The translations under genes and the position numbers were made by a program. Below are positions 1 to 11,490 of a stretch of DNA of 64,000 nucleotides, piece after piece (positions within the stretch are counted from its first letter, which is position 1; each line of letters begins with the position of its first letter). The notes under the pieces are model-generated. The model was given only the letters and a program-made list of their open reading frames with translations, searched no databases and had not been told where the DNA came from. This stretch comes from Trichobilharzia szidati (Eukaryota; Platyhelminthes; Trematoda; Strigeidida; Schistosomatidae), in the NCBI GenBank assembly GCA_944472155.2, contig OX235273.1, positions 103,934,582 to 103,998,581 on the forward strand, given 5' to 3'.

Positions 1-10
1 TAATATTAAT

Positions 11-410
11 AATAATGAAAAGAAGCAAAATTATAGTGAGAACTTTACTCTGGCCATGGCAGGGCGTTTGAATGTATGCAGTCCTTTTGAATGTAGAGGT
101 CCCATTTCAGATCCCGAATAGCCAATTATTCAGCTATGTACATATGTCGTATGTGAAGCCTTTTTTTACGATATTGGGGGACTCTGTGTAGCACTGTAAA
201 GCATTCATGTAAGTGGGGGTGCTCGATGTTCAGAATTGAAGAAGTGTTCGAAGATGGAGCTGCTAGTATTCTTTTTCTCTCTTCTGGCTAGCCAAGCTGG
301 AGAGTGTTCCAGAATGCGTTTGCGGATTTGACATTGTTTATGGCCGATAAACTTTGCCCTACCGTCGCCAGAGTAACGTTCTCACTATAATTTTGCTTCT
401 TTTTATTATG
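11..410. repeat. Inverted-repeat element with ~60-bp arms
   Basis: Positions 11-70 and 351-410 are near-perfect reverse complements; both arms carry AGAAGCAAAATTATAGTGAG or its complement and a CTCTGGC block. About 280 bp of unrelated DNA lies between them. No transposase frame is visible. It could be a foldback or MITE-like element, or two copies of a retroelement end lying head to head. The right arm continues inward into sequence that reads on the minus strand like a retroelement end, which favours the second view slightly. Confidence 0.6.
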
Positions 411-679
411 TAAGTTTACTATTATTATTTTTTTATAACACTGCGTTTTCATATAGATTTTACACAAAAATACTTTACCGTCTTTCCACTGGTTCTCGTC
501 CACTCTACACAATCAGATTGATTAGTCATTTTCTCACACTTATGATGTCATACCAAATTCTGCCCCCTTTTCTAATCTCCAGTTAGTCACCCCTTCTAGC
601 TTACACCTTACATTCTGTAATACGTTTCCGAGGACAAAATTTGCCAGTTTTTGATTGATCTTATGAATTCTTTATTAAC

Positions 680-740
680 TGTCATAACGATTGTACAGCT
701 TATGAAAATGAATCGTCGAAAAGAAAATTTTCTTCGCTGC
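680..740 (+). repeat. Fragment shared with the Penelope-like 3' region at 48.6 kb
   Basis: A 27-bp stretch ending in TTTTCTTCGCTGC recurs exactly at 48637-48663, where it lies downstream of a Penelope-like endonuclease frame. Both copies are preceded by a diverged TGTACAGC-containing block. It includes the palindrome AGAAAATTTTCT. I read it as a small relic of the same element's 3' region. Apart from this I see nothing firm between 411 and 1114. Confidence 0.4.
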
Positions 741-1114
741 TTACTTCCTTTCCTTATGGTTCAATATGGGAATATTTCTTTTATTAGTAACAAATGAAAA
801 CTGATTCCAGTTACATAAGCGTTGGCTTTCGTGGCCACACAGCCTACAGGATAATGCCGTTGCGTTTGGAACAGTGGGTATGGGTTCCAGTCTAAATAAG
901 AACACTACCGATCCCTGTGGAGCAGATACATTCAACTAATGATAATTTCCAAGCATGACAAAACGTGAACCCCAAAAAGAATCCATTGTCAGCTACCACG
1001 AAGCAAACATTTTAGTCTCACTTATATCCCTGATATCATGAAGAAGCACCGCAATATTATTTCTTTGTACCACACAATATCAGTGTTCCACATTACCGGT
1101 TAGCAATTTATTTT

Positions 1115-1336
1115 CCTTTCCTTCGTGTTACGACTAGAATATAAGGCTTCAGCCCATGAGCTTGGAAGTTTCAGTTGCTATGGTGTTAATATTTTACGAA
1201 GTAGGTTTCGTAGCCTCACACCTGACCTTGCTATTGGCTAGTAAACTAAATGAGGTTTATGATTGCATCAGTGGGCAGTCGAACGCAGAATACCTGCATG
1301 GTTGGAAAGTATTCCATCCATGAACCACTGATGCAC
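1115..1336 (-). mobile_element. tRNA-headed SINE, decayed
   Basis: On the plus strand the copy shows the family order: a tail with 'ggcttcagcc', a 'gttgctatggtgtt' block, a 'gcctcacacc' block, then a degraded tRNA-like module ending in the complement of the acceptor stem near 1336. The element therefore reads on the minus strand. It is much more diverged than the copies at 46.1, 48.3 and 63.3 kb. Confidence 0.55.
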
Positions 1337-2547
1337 TAGTCGACAGGAATCAACGTTTATTGAGTAACTAGTTCTACAAAATGAAGAAACAAACGAATCG
1401 ATATTAGATTAGTGATATGCAGATCTATTGATCAGATACAAGACATCATTCAGTGGCTAGTTAGCGGAAGTGTGCCGAAAATTCAAGCAGTTCACTCTGG
1501 ATGCAAACATAGTCTTATGAATTTTTCTGAAAAATGTTCCTGTTAGTTTGTTTTTTGCATTAAAGAACTCTTTACATTTTTAGTAGGAAGAAAGAAAATT
1601 TATAAATTTAAAGGCTCATCTTAAATGCGCTCTTTTAAAAAAAATACGCATTCAGTGTTCAATGCAAGAACAACAACGGAGACGATAACGCATGTATATA
1701 TACATATATATGAGTATAACGAAATCATAATTATGCAATTAATTTCAAATCTATGCTTCAAATATCACGTTTATTTTGAGTAAATTTTTACAATTATTTG
1801 TTTTAATTTGCGTAATTTATTTTTGGCTCCAAATTTACTCACCTTCTGAAGCTAGGTATGTGTATGAGCGTATGCTTTGCATATTTGTTTATGTGTAGGT
1901 TAAAGATATTAAGTGTTAGGTACATTTCATTGTGTAATTTTATTTATGAAGAAGGGTATACAACAATTTTTTCTTGCTAGGCTTTAACTGTTGCTATTGG
2001 ATACATTGAAAGAAAAACAAAACCGAGATTTATTGTATTGAACATTGTATACAAACATCATAAATGATCACACAGACTGATGCATGTCTAGTTGATTTGT
2101 TTCCGTTTTTTGTTTTGAGGGTGAAATTAGAATTAAAAATGGAACATTTTTGAAATGTAAATCATTGTTTTTAAAAGTAAATAAAATATAAACTAAAATA
2201 AATTTTGGCGGGAAAAATATTTTGAAATACCGTACAGTTTTCGTATCTTTTGAAACTATCCATTAGAAAAAAATTTATATTAGACAATAGACAATACAGA
2301 AAAAGTGAATAGAATAAAGGTTTTTTCAGCTGGTTGAAAAGAAGACTTCAGTTTGCAAGTATATGATTCATTTCAAAGAGGATATACGTGGTCAAAGGAC
2401 CCATTTACAGTGTACTTTTGAAGAGTCACATACCATAACGAAGCTGCTATCTAGTGTGACTTGCTTTTCAATGACTCTCCAATATTACTTCTCGACGAAA
2501 TTTGCAGTAATTATTATCACCATTGAAATAATGGTTTGCAGGGATTT
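1337..2547. other. AT-rich stretch, nothing identified
   Basis: The stretch holds A/T runs and a short TA-rich tract near 1694-1712. I see no coding frame with splice signals and no repeat shared with the rest of the window. Confidence 0.4.
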
Positions 2548-2770
2548 GATTGACTGGTTACAGGATTACATCATGTGCTGACTTAGGTTAGAGAACTATT
2601 GGAAGACCATCAGGGAGTACTGCTAGACAGCTGTCTCATCCTCGTTTAGGATTCTCCAGAAGCACTCACCCATCGAGGTTTGAACCCAGGACCTTCTGGT
2701 TACAAGGCGAGGTCGTAGACCACAAAGCCACTTGGACCAGATCCAACTTCTGCCAATTTATCATAATTAT
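2548..2770 (-). mobile_element. tRNA-headed hammerhead-type short element
   Basis: Minus-strand copy of the Sm-alpha-like family. It has a tRNA-like head near 2690-2740 with the box-B-like text GGTTTGAACCCAGG on the plus strand (complement of the T arm), then the degraded hammerhead-like segment near 2620-2660, then the 'gagaactattgg' block. The hammerhead core is mutated in several places. Confidence 0.6.
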
Positions 2771-2915
2771 TCGTTCCTCATGTTCCGAGTGGGACTTAGG
2801 GCCTTAGGAACACATCTTCACTACACTCGGTTTGCTGATATTACTTTATCCTGGGCTCACAACAGCCCAGAAGCTTTCATTTACCGACGACGTGATATTC
2901 TTCACCTATTGCATT
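2771..2915 (-). mobile_element. RTE retrotransposon 3' end fragment
   Basis: The plus strand reads 'gttccgagtgggacttaggg' followed by 'cacatcttcac', the complement of the conserved RTE 3' tail found at 41.2 kb. It abuts the preceding short element. Only the last part of the 3' end remains. Confidence 0.5.
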
Positions 2916-3049
2916 TATTTCTCCTTTTATTTTGAAATTAATGGAGAAGTTACTTTTACACAACTTTGGATCTTACTTGAAAGGATTTAATGCCCCTAAG
3001 CAGTTTGTATATAAAGTATGTCCTGCTTCATAATATCGTTTCCTTCCTA

Positions 3050-3756
3050 GACAATGGAGCTAAACATGTCTGATGTCTTCCTTGACTACACCTCCGCCTT
3101 TTACTCTTTACCCAGGTGCCCTTTGTTAAATACGCTTTCCCTAACACAAACTGAGTCCTCAGCTGTCAACTGGTTGTATTCTTATTTCAATGGTAAAATG
3201 AGATATACTGTATAAAAAGGTAAATCTTCTTCTGTCTTGCTTAATGAACCTGGAGTCCCTCAGTATGCTGTTCTCTCTCCTCTTCTTTTCCCTTTCTTCT
3301 TGCATGACGTACCTCTTTCGGAAGACGTAGACTTTGCTGGCGATCTGACTCTCTCATTACTAGTAATCTGGAATCACTCAACCTCTACTTTTACAATTTT
3401 TGGCTCCTCTATATTACCTACTGTACTTTACTGCTCCCACTTAGTCTTTCCTGAACTACTCAAAAAGTACTATGTCATATTGCGAAGTGTATTAAAGGCT
3501 GTCAGTAGGGCGAGTGGTATGCCACTAATTCAGTTCGTTATTATCATGGTCGACAGACACCGGAACTCATTTGAGAAGTGGTCTAAATTCATATTTTCTA
3601 ACTTTCAACACTCCCTGTAGTCACATCTCCCTACCCCTTTGTATCTCATCAGATACGACTAGAAGTTATCATAAAGGATTAAATGCTCGTACAACCAAGT
3701 ACAGGAACTCAACGATATTCTATTTAGCCCGTCCGCTTTCTGTGTACTGGCTATAG
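3050..3756 (+). mobile_element. Non-LTR retrotransposon remnant: RT core and C-terminus
   Basis: Interrupted plus-strand frames give a recognisable reverse transcriptase. A 'VFLDYTSAF' motif (first catalytic Asp region) lies near 3075, 'GVPQYAVLSPLLF' near 3250-3290, and a damaged 'DFAGD' block in place of the F/YADD motif near 3330. Downstream, frames at 3480-3756 match the C-terminal region of such elements ('ASGIPL'-like block, then 'RTTKYRNS' and 'LARPL'). Several frameshifts and stops make it a dead copy. I would place it among CR1/Jockey-type LINEs, but the clade is an inference. Confidence 0.7.
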
Positions 3757-3987
3757 AGTTAAACATGAAGCATACAAGTGACGACATAATTAGCGAAATA
3801 ATTAACTCTTTTATCTTCCTCCTAATCGCATTTTACTGTTTCACTATTTCAATTACCGAGTAATTTTAACTATCAATATTGTTATCATCATTTTACATTT
3901 TGACTTTATAGTAACAGCCAATGCAAAAAGCTGATGTTATTAGTTCTGTTTGTCTATGCACTGTAATGATTTTTGCTGATGTTTAGT

Positions 3988-4216
3988 ATTTTTTATTCCC
4001 AGTGGAACATAGGGCTTCAAGCTAGAGACTTGAAGTTTCGGTAGCAGTGGTGTTTATTTTTACGGGATGAGATTATTAGCCTCATGCCCAACCTTCCCCT
4101 TTTTACCAATCTTATTACTGGCTTATCAAGGTAAAGGAGTGCGTCGCCGGCCGGGGATCAAGCCCCGAACCACATGCATGGTTGCCTAGCGTCCTACCGC
4201 TGAACTACCGAAGCGT
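3988..4216 (-). mobile_element. tRNA-headed SINE
   Basis: Well-preserved minus-strand copy. The plus strand runs from the tail (CCCAGTGGAACATAGGGCTT) through 'tgaagtttcggtagcagtgg' and 'ctcatgcccaaccttcccc' to the tRNA-like head at 4140-4216, where GGGGATCAAGCCCC is the complement of the T arm and 'accgaagcg' stands at the acceptor end. Confidence 0.8.
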
Positions 4217-4429
4217 AGTGTTGAATAAATAACATAAAATATTGTACCAAATGCTGATAATTCCACACTATATCATAAGTATTGTTTCAGAATAAAGGAA
4301 AGTATTACTATTATTAATATTATTCATCCTCGGATCCATGGCTAGCTCACCAGTTCACATTAGAACCTGGTATATGACATCCCCATAGGTCCAGTCTGTC
4401 ATCGTTTCCTTCTGCATTTTTCCTGGATG

Positions 4430-4640
4430 ATAAACAGGTTGTTAGCTAATTTGCTGGCTTTCTGAGTTCCTTGTGTTACTAATTCTTTCTCCTTGGTCTT
4501 TTGATCTTCATTATCAGCAGAAAGCACCTGCTGATGAAAGTCTACACTAACCTGTTGGAAATTTTTTCGATGATGCTTTCACCAATTCTCTTGACTGTAA
4601 AGAAGAACTGACCGATGTGAGATCAATGTTAAGAATTTGG
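4430..4640 (-). mobile_element. Strongly decayed RTE 3' ORF fragment
   Basis: The text 'ctaattctttctccttgg', 'gatgaaagtct' and 'ctgttggaaattttt' matches, in order, the minus-strand copies at 14.4, 16.4 and 43.3 kb (RT-connection region). No frame is open. About 800 bp downstream (4641-5444) shows nothing further. Confidence 0.45.
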
Positions 4641-5444
4641 ATCACTGTTCCTCATACTGAATAGTGTAGATTTCTACAGTAATTTCGGAATAATGAAGAT
4701 GGGTGTGTTGCCTCCGCGCTCTTGGCCACCTTTGATATTGTGGCTTTATTTGCATAATAAGTAATGTTGTTGCAGTGTGCAGAAATACTGAAAATATTTC
4801 AATAAAATAGATTAAACAGTTTGTAGAGTAAAAGTGGATCACATAGACCACGAATTCATTTCTTTCTAGGTGTTTCTTTGACTGACCCATGAAATCAAGA
4901 TGTTCATTAATTCCCTTTTATCCTCCTTGCGTTAAGACTAAACCTCTACACCATGATATGAAATGCTTCAAAGATGGTGAACTTCTCGAATTCTCTATTT
5001 CACAAATTACACACTGTTTGAAATGAGAAGTTACAGCATAGTTTTCTTTGGAATGTAGTTATTCATATTTCAATACATGATCTACCTGATATCGTAAATC
5101 TTATTCAAGAAAGCAATAGAGTTTCGTTTTTCATTCATTGGGAAATACAGAAACCTTTATTATAATGAATATCATATACCCAATGCCCAAATTTTTTAAA
5201 ACCGTTAAAAGTGAACTTGGTTTGGACATATATAACTTATTCAAGAAAGCAAGCTGGATCCTATGATTTCATATACTGCTGATTGACTGGCAAGACTATC
5301 TGGATATCATTAATAACATAATCAGTTGTGTTTCTCGGTTAAGCAGATCGAAATTTTCCAATCACTGGATAACTGTTTCGAACTTTTGAGGCTAACTCGT
5401 TAACTATGTGCCAGGTTTGATTCTACGTATTACCAGTCCACCCA

Positions 5445-5815
5445 AGTTATTATTATTATTCCCCTGAGTTCCGGGTGGAACACAGGGTTTCAGCAGCACA
5501 TCCTCATGTCATCCACTTCTCTGCAGTCCATCCCTTTTAGCCAGCTCCAGCATCATTAGCAAGCTTTCGTCTCCTCTTCACACAGATCTCCTCTATATCC
5601 CCCTAGAACCCACGCTTACCTGGCTGTCTTCCATTCAGAATATATCCGATACATCTCTATTTCTTTCGGAATATTTGTTGAGTAATAGATTCTTAATTGG
5701 TTTGTTCCCACGGTTACTTGTTGCTAATTCTTTGTGACTACTGGCGTTTCAGTACTGAGCTAGCGAAAGCAGATGTTGATCAAGGTCTGCAGCCTTTTGG
5801 AAACATCCAAGTAAT
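5445..5815 (-). mobile_element. RTE retrotransposon 3' fragment
   Basis: It starts on the plus strand with an ATT-repeat tail and 'gagttccgggtggaacacag', then follows the family order through 'tctcctcttcacac', 'atatttgttgagtaatag', 'gttgctaattctttg' and 'gatcaaggtctgcag'. This is the last few hundred bases of an RTE on the minus strand. The frame is broken many times. Confidence 0.65.
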
Positions 5816-6229
5816 TAACCAGAATTTGGATGGTTTGAAGTGATTCAACTCTCTGAGTTTAGTCAAACGGGGCATACAGTTGATGAGCTGTGTGTGTCTC
5901 AAACAAGCTAAATAGTCCTTCAGTGTGCAATCACTCTGATCTGACTAGCAAATAAGCATTAATCCTGGATATGTGAAATTTTCAAATACTCATATCAATT
6001 AGTTAGTAGTATGTACTACAGCGTTGGATTTCTCTTAGTATCTAACAATATTCTATGCACATGATACTTCTGTTACAGACAGTGATTTATGACTCAGTGT
6101 GTAGATCTTTGATTCTCTGTAACACATAGAATATTAAAATATGATCAAGTGTATCATACTATCATCCATCTTCGAATGGCGTTCTTTGATCACGTAACGG
6201 GATATTTGGTTTGTGTATTTTAGGTCTGC

Positions 6230-7440
6230 AAAAGAGACGATGAAGCAAATAGTGAGTGAAGATGGACACCTCCCACAACAATAAGAAATGCAACACACAT
6301 GTAGGATGGAATGGATAAACCTATGCCTAACAACGTAATTCCAATTCAACGGCCAAATATATGAACAAGTTAAGGGAGCTCCCATGGCATCACCCATATC
6401 AGGTTTGATTGCAGAAGCAGCGGTGCAAAGGTTCGAAGACATAATCCTACCAAAGATCAAACCCGAAATTTGGATACGTTACGTAGATGACAAGTTTGTC
6501 ATAAACAAAAGAAACGGGTAATACAAAACTCATAACTAAAAGAAAACATCTTCAACGACATCACATTCACAAGAGAAGAGGAATCCAAAGATGAAATCCC
6601 ATTTCTGGACGTCTTAGTCAGGCGAATAAACTACAGGGGGATTAGAAACTCAAGTTTATAGAAAATAAACTGACACAGACCAAATACTCAATTTCAACAG
6701 CGACAAACCAATAACACAAAAAGAGTTGTATACAAACACTATTCGAGAGGCCTGGGACTCATTGCAGCACTCCTACCTTAAGGAAAACTGAAGAAAGATA
6801 TCTCATGAACGTCTTCCAAAAGAATGGATACTTACGGAACTTAATCAAAAGACATCTACCCTCAAGTCAACCTACCAAATTAAAGGCTCCCAGAGCAGTC
6901 ACAAAAAATCGCCATATATATATATATATATAAATATATATATATAGGACATCTCAGAAATCACTGCAAGACTCTTCAAACCCTTGGGAATTGATGCCGC
7001 ACACAAACCAACAAAATCACTTCACTTAGCTCTACATCAACCAAATGACTAAACAGCGAAAGCAGATAAAATCAACATCATCTACAAAATAAGTTGCAAT
7101 GATTACGAAAAACACTACATTGGCCAAAGTGGACGTCCCCTTCGTCTTCGTATCCACGAAGATAAGCTAGCGGTCAAAAGACATGACATCCACCACGTCA
7201 TATCACCACATACAGACAACCACTGATATTAATTCGACTGGGACAACGTTCAAACATTAAACAGAGAAAGCACCAAGAATGCTGGAGAATTTTTAGAAGC
7301 CTGGCATTCCAGTGAATTGTCAGTCAATAGACACATCGACGTAGACAAAATTTACTAATCTGTAAGAGGGAAATTGCCATATACAAAGGGTCAAACTTCA
7401 GGTCAAGGAGACAATCAGTGCCAATACAAGTAGCCTAGAG
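6230..7440 (+). mobile_element. Penelope-like element, RT plus GIY-YIG endonuclease, decayed
   Basis: Plus-strand frames, broken by stops and shifts, show a Penelope-type reverse transcriptase with a 'KGAPMASPISGLIAEA' block at about 6372-6420 and 'WIRYVDDKFVI' at about 6470-6505; YVDD is the catalytic motif. After a region with an internal TA-repeat, a GIY-YIG-type endonuclease follows: 'INIIYKISCND' near 7075, 'HYIGQSGRPLRLR' near 7110-7150, and 'GEFLEAWHSSELSVNRHID' near 7290-7345. Order and motifs are diagnostic for Penelope-like retroelements, which occur in schistosomes (Cercyon type). It is not functional as it stands. Confidence 0.85.
6916..6948. repeat. TA microsatellite inside the Penelope-like element
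   Basis: A (TA)n tract with one short interruption. It breaks the reading frame between the RT and endonuclease parts of the surrounding element. Confidence 0.9.
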
Positions 7441-7543
7441 GGTGTGAAAACACACAAAAACAGCTAGTCATGTTTCAGGTCACCAGGAGAGATGACTTAT
7501 AAACACATGAAGAAATCTAAAGGTCCACTTCAAATTGAAGTAT

Positions 7544-7582
7544 GCGCTGAAGATATTGCCTATTAGGGTAAGGAAAGCTTCT
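7544..7582 (+). ncRNA. Hammerhead-like motif downstream of the Penelope-like frame
   Basis: The sequence has an intact CUGANGA core (CTGAAGA at 7547-7553), a stem-loop-like segment (TTGCC, loop, GGTAA) and then GGAAAGC. Penelope-like elements are known to carry hammerhead ribozymes in their terminal repeats, so position and motif agree. I cannot find a convincing stem I, and stem III would be only about 2 bp, so this is at best a relic. Confidence 0.3.
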
Positions 7583-7714
7583 CAAATAAATCACCCAACT
7601 CAGAGACAACTACATCATAAAGTTGTTGGATATCTCAGAGTGGAATGTAGGAACTACTGTTAAGGAAAACGCATGCTTTTCCTCAGTCTTGCAGGTATGC
7701 TACAGAAGTATACA

Positions 7715-7768
7715 TTTGCTGTTGAAGGCGTATGTTCCACTAGGAACCTAAGACAATAATAATGAAAA
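7715..7768 (+). repeat. RTE/SINE-type 3' tail
   Basis: A 'gttccactaggaacc' block followed by an AAT-type repeat gives the 3' end of an RTE or SINE copy in plus orientation. Nothing else of the element is clear upstream. Confidence 0.5.
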
Positions 7769-8485
7769 ATGTGCTGTGTCGATGATTAGTTATCAAGAGG
7801 TAACCGACGTGTCATACGTTTCATCCTAAGTGTTTGTTCTGCCACTGAATCATTATTCCGAACAGCTTGTGTGTGAAATGATAACATAATTACCACTCAA
7901 GTCTCACAGCTCGGCTGATATAGCACATGACTAGTAAGTAATTTGGAGGCTTCTGCTGTTTCAAAACCTGCCGCAACTTAGATTTACATTTTTCAGCCTT
8001 CAATTATCACTCACACATCACTTCAGTTATCACTTCGTTTGGTGACTAGCGCCAGAGCAGGATGAAACACACCAGTTTTCAATGCAAGCCACTAACTATC
8101 TTACTAACAATTAGCTATTGTAGGAAAATTTCTGTTTTTTATTTCTTCTTGTCCCTTTACAGATTGATATTCCAGAAATTAGGCCATAATTGAGCTTAAA
8201 TGATATACACTTGAACATGGGGTCCTTCATAAATTTATGCACAGATCTTTCTTTTTTATACACTATGCATTGTAACCTAATAACCTTATCTGAATAAATT
8301 AGCCAGCTTCGAATTCATACAAACATATATAAAGCGTAAACGTATTTTAAAAAAAATGAGTACTTCGCACTACTTTTGTTTATTTTGTTATTTTCTCTGA
8401 TCGATCTCGGAAACATGTATAATCAAGGAGACAATGTTATCATTGATTTCAAGTTGCACCGCTAATTGACCCTCGAAAATGACTA
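7769..8485. other. No gene or repeat recognised
   Basis: Ordinary AT-rich sequence. I see no coding frame supported by splice sites and no dispersed repeat. Confidence 0.4.
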
Positions 8486-8765
8486 CGCACCCGTACCCCA
8501 CCAGGGATGCGACCTAGAACCTTCAGGTTACGAGTTTAGCCTATAAACTACCCAGCCACTGCAACTGTATTAATATATTCTTGTATTTCAACCTAAAGAT
8601 CCCACGTTCAATCCTTGATGGGCTCATGAATGCGTATTGTTGAAGAGTCCGAAACTAGGACGAAACAGCCGTCCAGTATATCTCAGGTAGTTTTCCATGG
8701 TTCCTTAACCTATCTTAATTTGTTAGCTAACTTGACATCAATCAAATTTTTGCGAATTAGCACTT
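8486..8765. mobile_element. Head-to-head pair of tRNA-headed hammerhead-type elements
   Basis: A truncated minus-strand tRNA-like head (8490-8575) is followed directly by a plus-strand copy (8576-8765). The plus copy carries a hammerhead-like segment at 8634-8678: stem I GTATTG/CAGTAT, core TTGAAGA, stem II GTCC/GGAC, GAAA, and the GTC cleavage triplet. Only the invariant C3 of CUGANGA is changed, to T. Confidence 0.7.
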
Positions 8766-9279
8766 GGATGTATTTTCACTGCCTAAAAAGAATTAAAACT
8801 TCACGGCGGTCAGCTTGAAACTTGGGCTAACAGAAACATCCATCAATATATCGCGGATAATTTATTTCTCTTCTATACTTTGTTTCAACCTATTAAAATG
8901 CGACTTCTAATGGTATTTGAAATGTTGATAATCTGTTGATGCTCAGTTTTATACTAAACTTGAGAATTATCACAATCGTGGGCAGCGATATGTTGCAATA
9001 CATGAGAGGGCAGTCCCCGTGAGTTTAGGTACAAACTACCACTAAGTGAGAAATAAAATTAACTATATATGTAGTTTTTAATTGTTCAGCTATGTCTTTA
9101 GGTCTGCACTTTTCTTAATTGACTTTCAACCATCATACCTTTTCCGAAGGGGATTTGGGATAAATATCATAAAAGATTGGTTTGCACTTCAAGTTAGATT
9201 GCATTGTGTCAGACGACCTACAGTCAAATATCATTTACGTAGAGATCCTGGATGAAGAGAAAATTATTATTATTATTAT

Positions 9280-10030
9280 TGTATCCTTTAATTCCTAGAG
9301 GAAAATAGGGTTTCAGCCGTGCGTCTCCATTGCGTTCGGTTCTCTGCTAGAGTCTTCACCTGGCTCCATGTCTGCCCACACGTTTTCATCTCCTCTTCAC
9401 ATGACCTCCCCCAAGTCACCCTCGCACTGACGACCAACTCGCCGCTTCCCTTTCGGGTTCCACTAGAGCGATGGCTTGTCTAGTGATGTAACTTGATGGT
9501 TTCCTCAGAGTGTGGCCAATCCATTTCCATTTCTTCCTGCTTATTTGTTTCACAATCGGTTCCTGGTTGGTTCGCTTATCGCCAGAGATCTCTATTGCTG
9601 ATCTTTTCTGGCTGGCCATCTGATCTTGAGTACTGAGTGAAGACAACTGTTCATGAAGCTCTGTAGTTTGTTTGAGATGCTCTTTATGACTCGCAGTGCA
9701 AGTCTCTGATCCGTATAGTGAGTAGCACTGACTTCACATTGGAGTTGAAAATCCGGATCTTATTTTTCACGCTGAGCAGTGATGTTAACCTCCACACAGA
9801 CTTGAGAGTAGTGAAAGCTTGTCTTGCTTTTCCGATTCTTGCTTTGATATCCTCGTCAGTTCCGTCCACCTGTAGTTGAAACGATGCTTCCCAGGTAGGT
9901 AGGTAAAAGAGGTTGTTTCTTTCAGGTTCCTCCTATTTATGCTGATTGTTGTCAGTTGTTGTTGTTGCTGTTGGTGGTGTTGCCCAGGAATTTTCATCAC
10001 CTCTGTTTTATCTATGTTCACCTGAAGAGA
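9280..10030 (-). mobile_element. RTE retrotransposon, 3' part of the RT ORF
   Basis: It reads on the minus strand from a 'VNIDKTEVMKI' segment near 10015, through a glutamine-rich run, 'GRNLKETTSFTYL', 'DIKARIGKARQAF', 'VKSVLL' and '[23 protein letters not shown]', to the 3' tail and an ATT-type microsatellite at 9285. This is the thumb and C-terminal region of RTE-clade RTs. Frameshifts split it into several open pieces. The 5' end stops abruptly at about 10030, as in ordinary 5' truncation. Confidence 0.85.
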
Positions 10031-10417
10031 AAATACTATGCACTTAATTCTGCTGACAATTCTGTACACTGTAAAAACACTGTCCGTAAAAGAGCTATTA
10101 TTATTATTAAATTTTACCACATTTTGATTCCTTCAAATTCAAACTTTTGAAATCCCCCCTCAAAAAACTCCAAAAGTAAGATGCCTATATATAATACAGA
10201 AGGGTATAAGTAATTATTAAGTTACATTTTAATGGGGAATCGCCAAAAGAGATTCCATTTCAAAGACTTTCCAGGAGTATGCCAAAAATTTGTTACGCAG
10301 CAAACCTATATTTGTCATTCTCTAGCCAATGAATGATTGGAACGCAAACGAAAGATAAGCTAGATATTTTTGCCAAAGTTATATTGGGCGTACTCCGAGA
10401 CAGCTTAGCTAACGTGT

Positions 10418-10520
10418 TGTAACGACAGAATACAAGGGTCAGGCAACAGATCGTTTATTGAGAAAATTAACAGATTACTATTCGTTATAGGTAGCATAGA
10501 AGCAGACAGCTCTCACCACA
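10418..10520 (-). mobile_element. Internally deleted LTR relic
   Basis: It begins TGTAACGACAGAA and ends CTCTCACCACA, the same ends as the longer copy at 30007-30341 (minus orientation). The middle two thirds of the LTR are missing. The poly(A) signal region (complement of AATAAA) near 10450 is partly kept. Confidence 0.6.
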
Positions 10521-11334
10521 GAGTCACTAGTGGACAGCTCCTATGGTGGTTTGGCAAAGGACAGACAAAAACAATCCGTAGCTCCATTTTGTCACATTTA
10601 GTTGGTAGTGATCATGTAGTGGAGAAAACGAGAGCTTTCAAGGTAATTCATCACATCCCACCGAATAATTCCAACAGACTTCGTATTCATCTACTGCACA
10701 CAGATGAGGTGATAGGCATCTGAATTAATAAACCTAAACTATGCATTCAAAAGACGTTCGTACAGCCATTATCCCTCCCTTGGCCTATTAGGGCATAACC
10801 AACGGCTGACTTCTCCACAATCCCTCTCTTATCATCCCTTAGTCTTATCACATCTTCATTAAAAACGTATTTCATTTACTTCCATTACAATCTAGTATTA
10901 CTAAATCGGTTCATTTTTCTTAGCCTTTATCGACAATTTCTACCACAACATCTGCTTATTTCATGATGCTGTTTTTCGTTACTCTTGTTATTACAGATCG
11001 CCTCACTTTTTCATCCTTATTATCGATAGAACAGTTATTATTATTATCATTACTATTATCATGGCTAATTGCACAATCTTATTATCCTATAGACAAAACA
11101 CCATGATTGGTTTAATATTTGAACACTTATTTGTAAAGTTATGCTGTATATTAGAGTTAATTCAGCCTGATGAGATCTAATTGAAACCACAATATTGTTT
11201 GTTTAAATGTGTTGTTCTAAATAACTATCTCTGTTGGGTTTTAGTCCAAAGTAGGAATTACTGTGAAGTTTACTTATGAATATGCTGACTGATTCTCAAG
11301 TGTTAATAAGCAGGAATTATACTGATTTCAAAAT
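10521..11334. other. No feature recognised
   Basis: AT-rich intergenic or intronic sequence with short ATT-rich tracts near 11035-11060. No supported exon is visible. Confidence 0.35.
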
Positions 11335-11490
11335 TGCCCACGAATGGACTTCATTTAGAGAAAACTGTTGAAAACTACCGCGGAGTACTGAATAGCTGTT
11401 TCATCCTAGTTTTAGACCCTTCACTAGTATCCAGTCAATGACTCGACCGGGAATCGAACCCAGGAATGAACACACTCATTGATCAATTGA
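11335..11490 (-). mobile_element. tRNA-headed hammerhead-type element, decayed
   Basis: The plus strand shows 'gcggagtactgaatagctg', 'ttcatcctagttttagaccc' and GGGAATCGAACCC (complement of the T arm), in the order of the minus-strand family copies. The hammerhead-like core is degraded. Confidence 0.5.

Noticed and set aside
6134..6460. 108-codon minus-strand frame
   Set aside because: It is antisense to the Penelope-like reverse transcriptase, which has diagnostic motifs on the plus strand.
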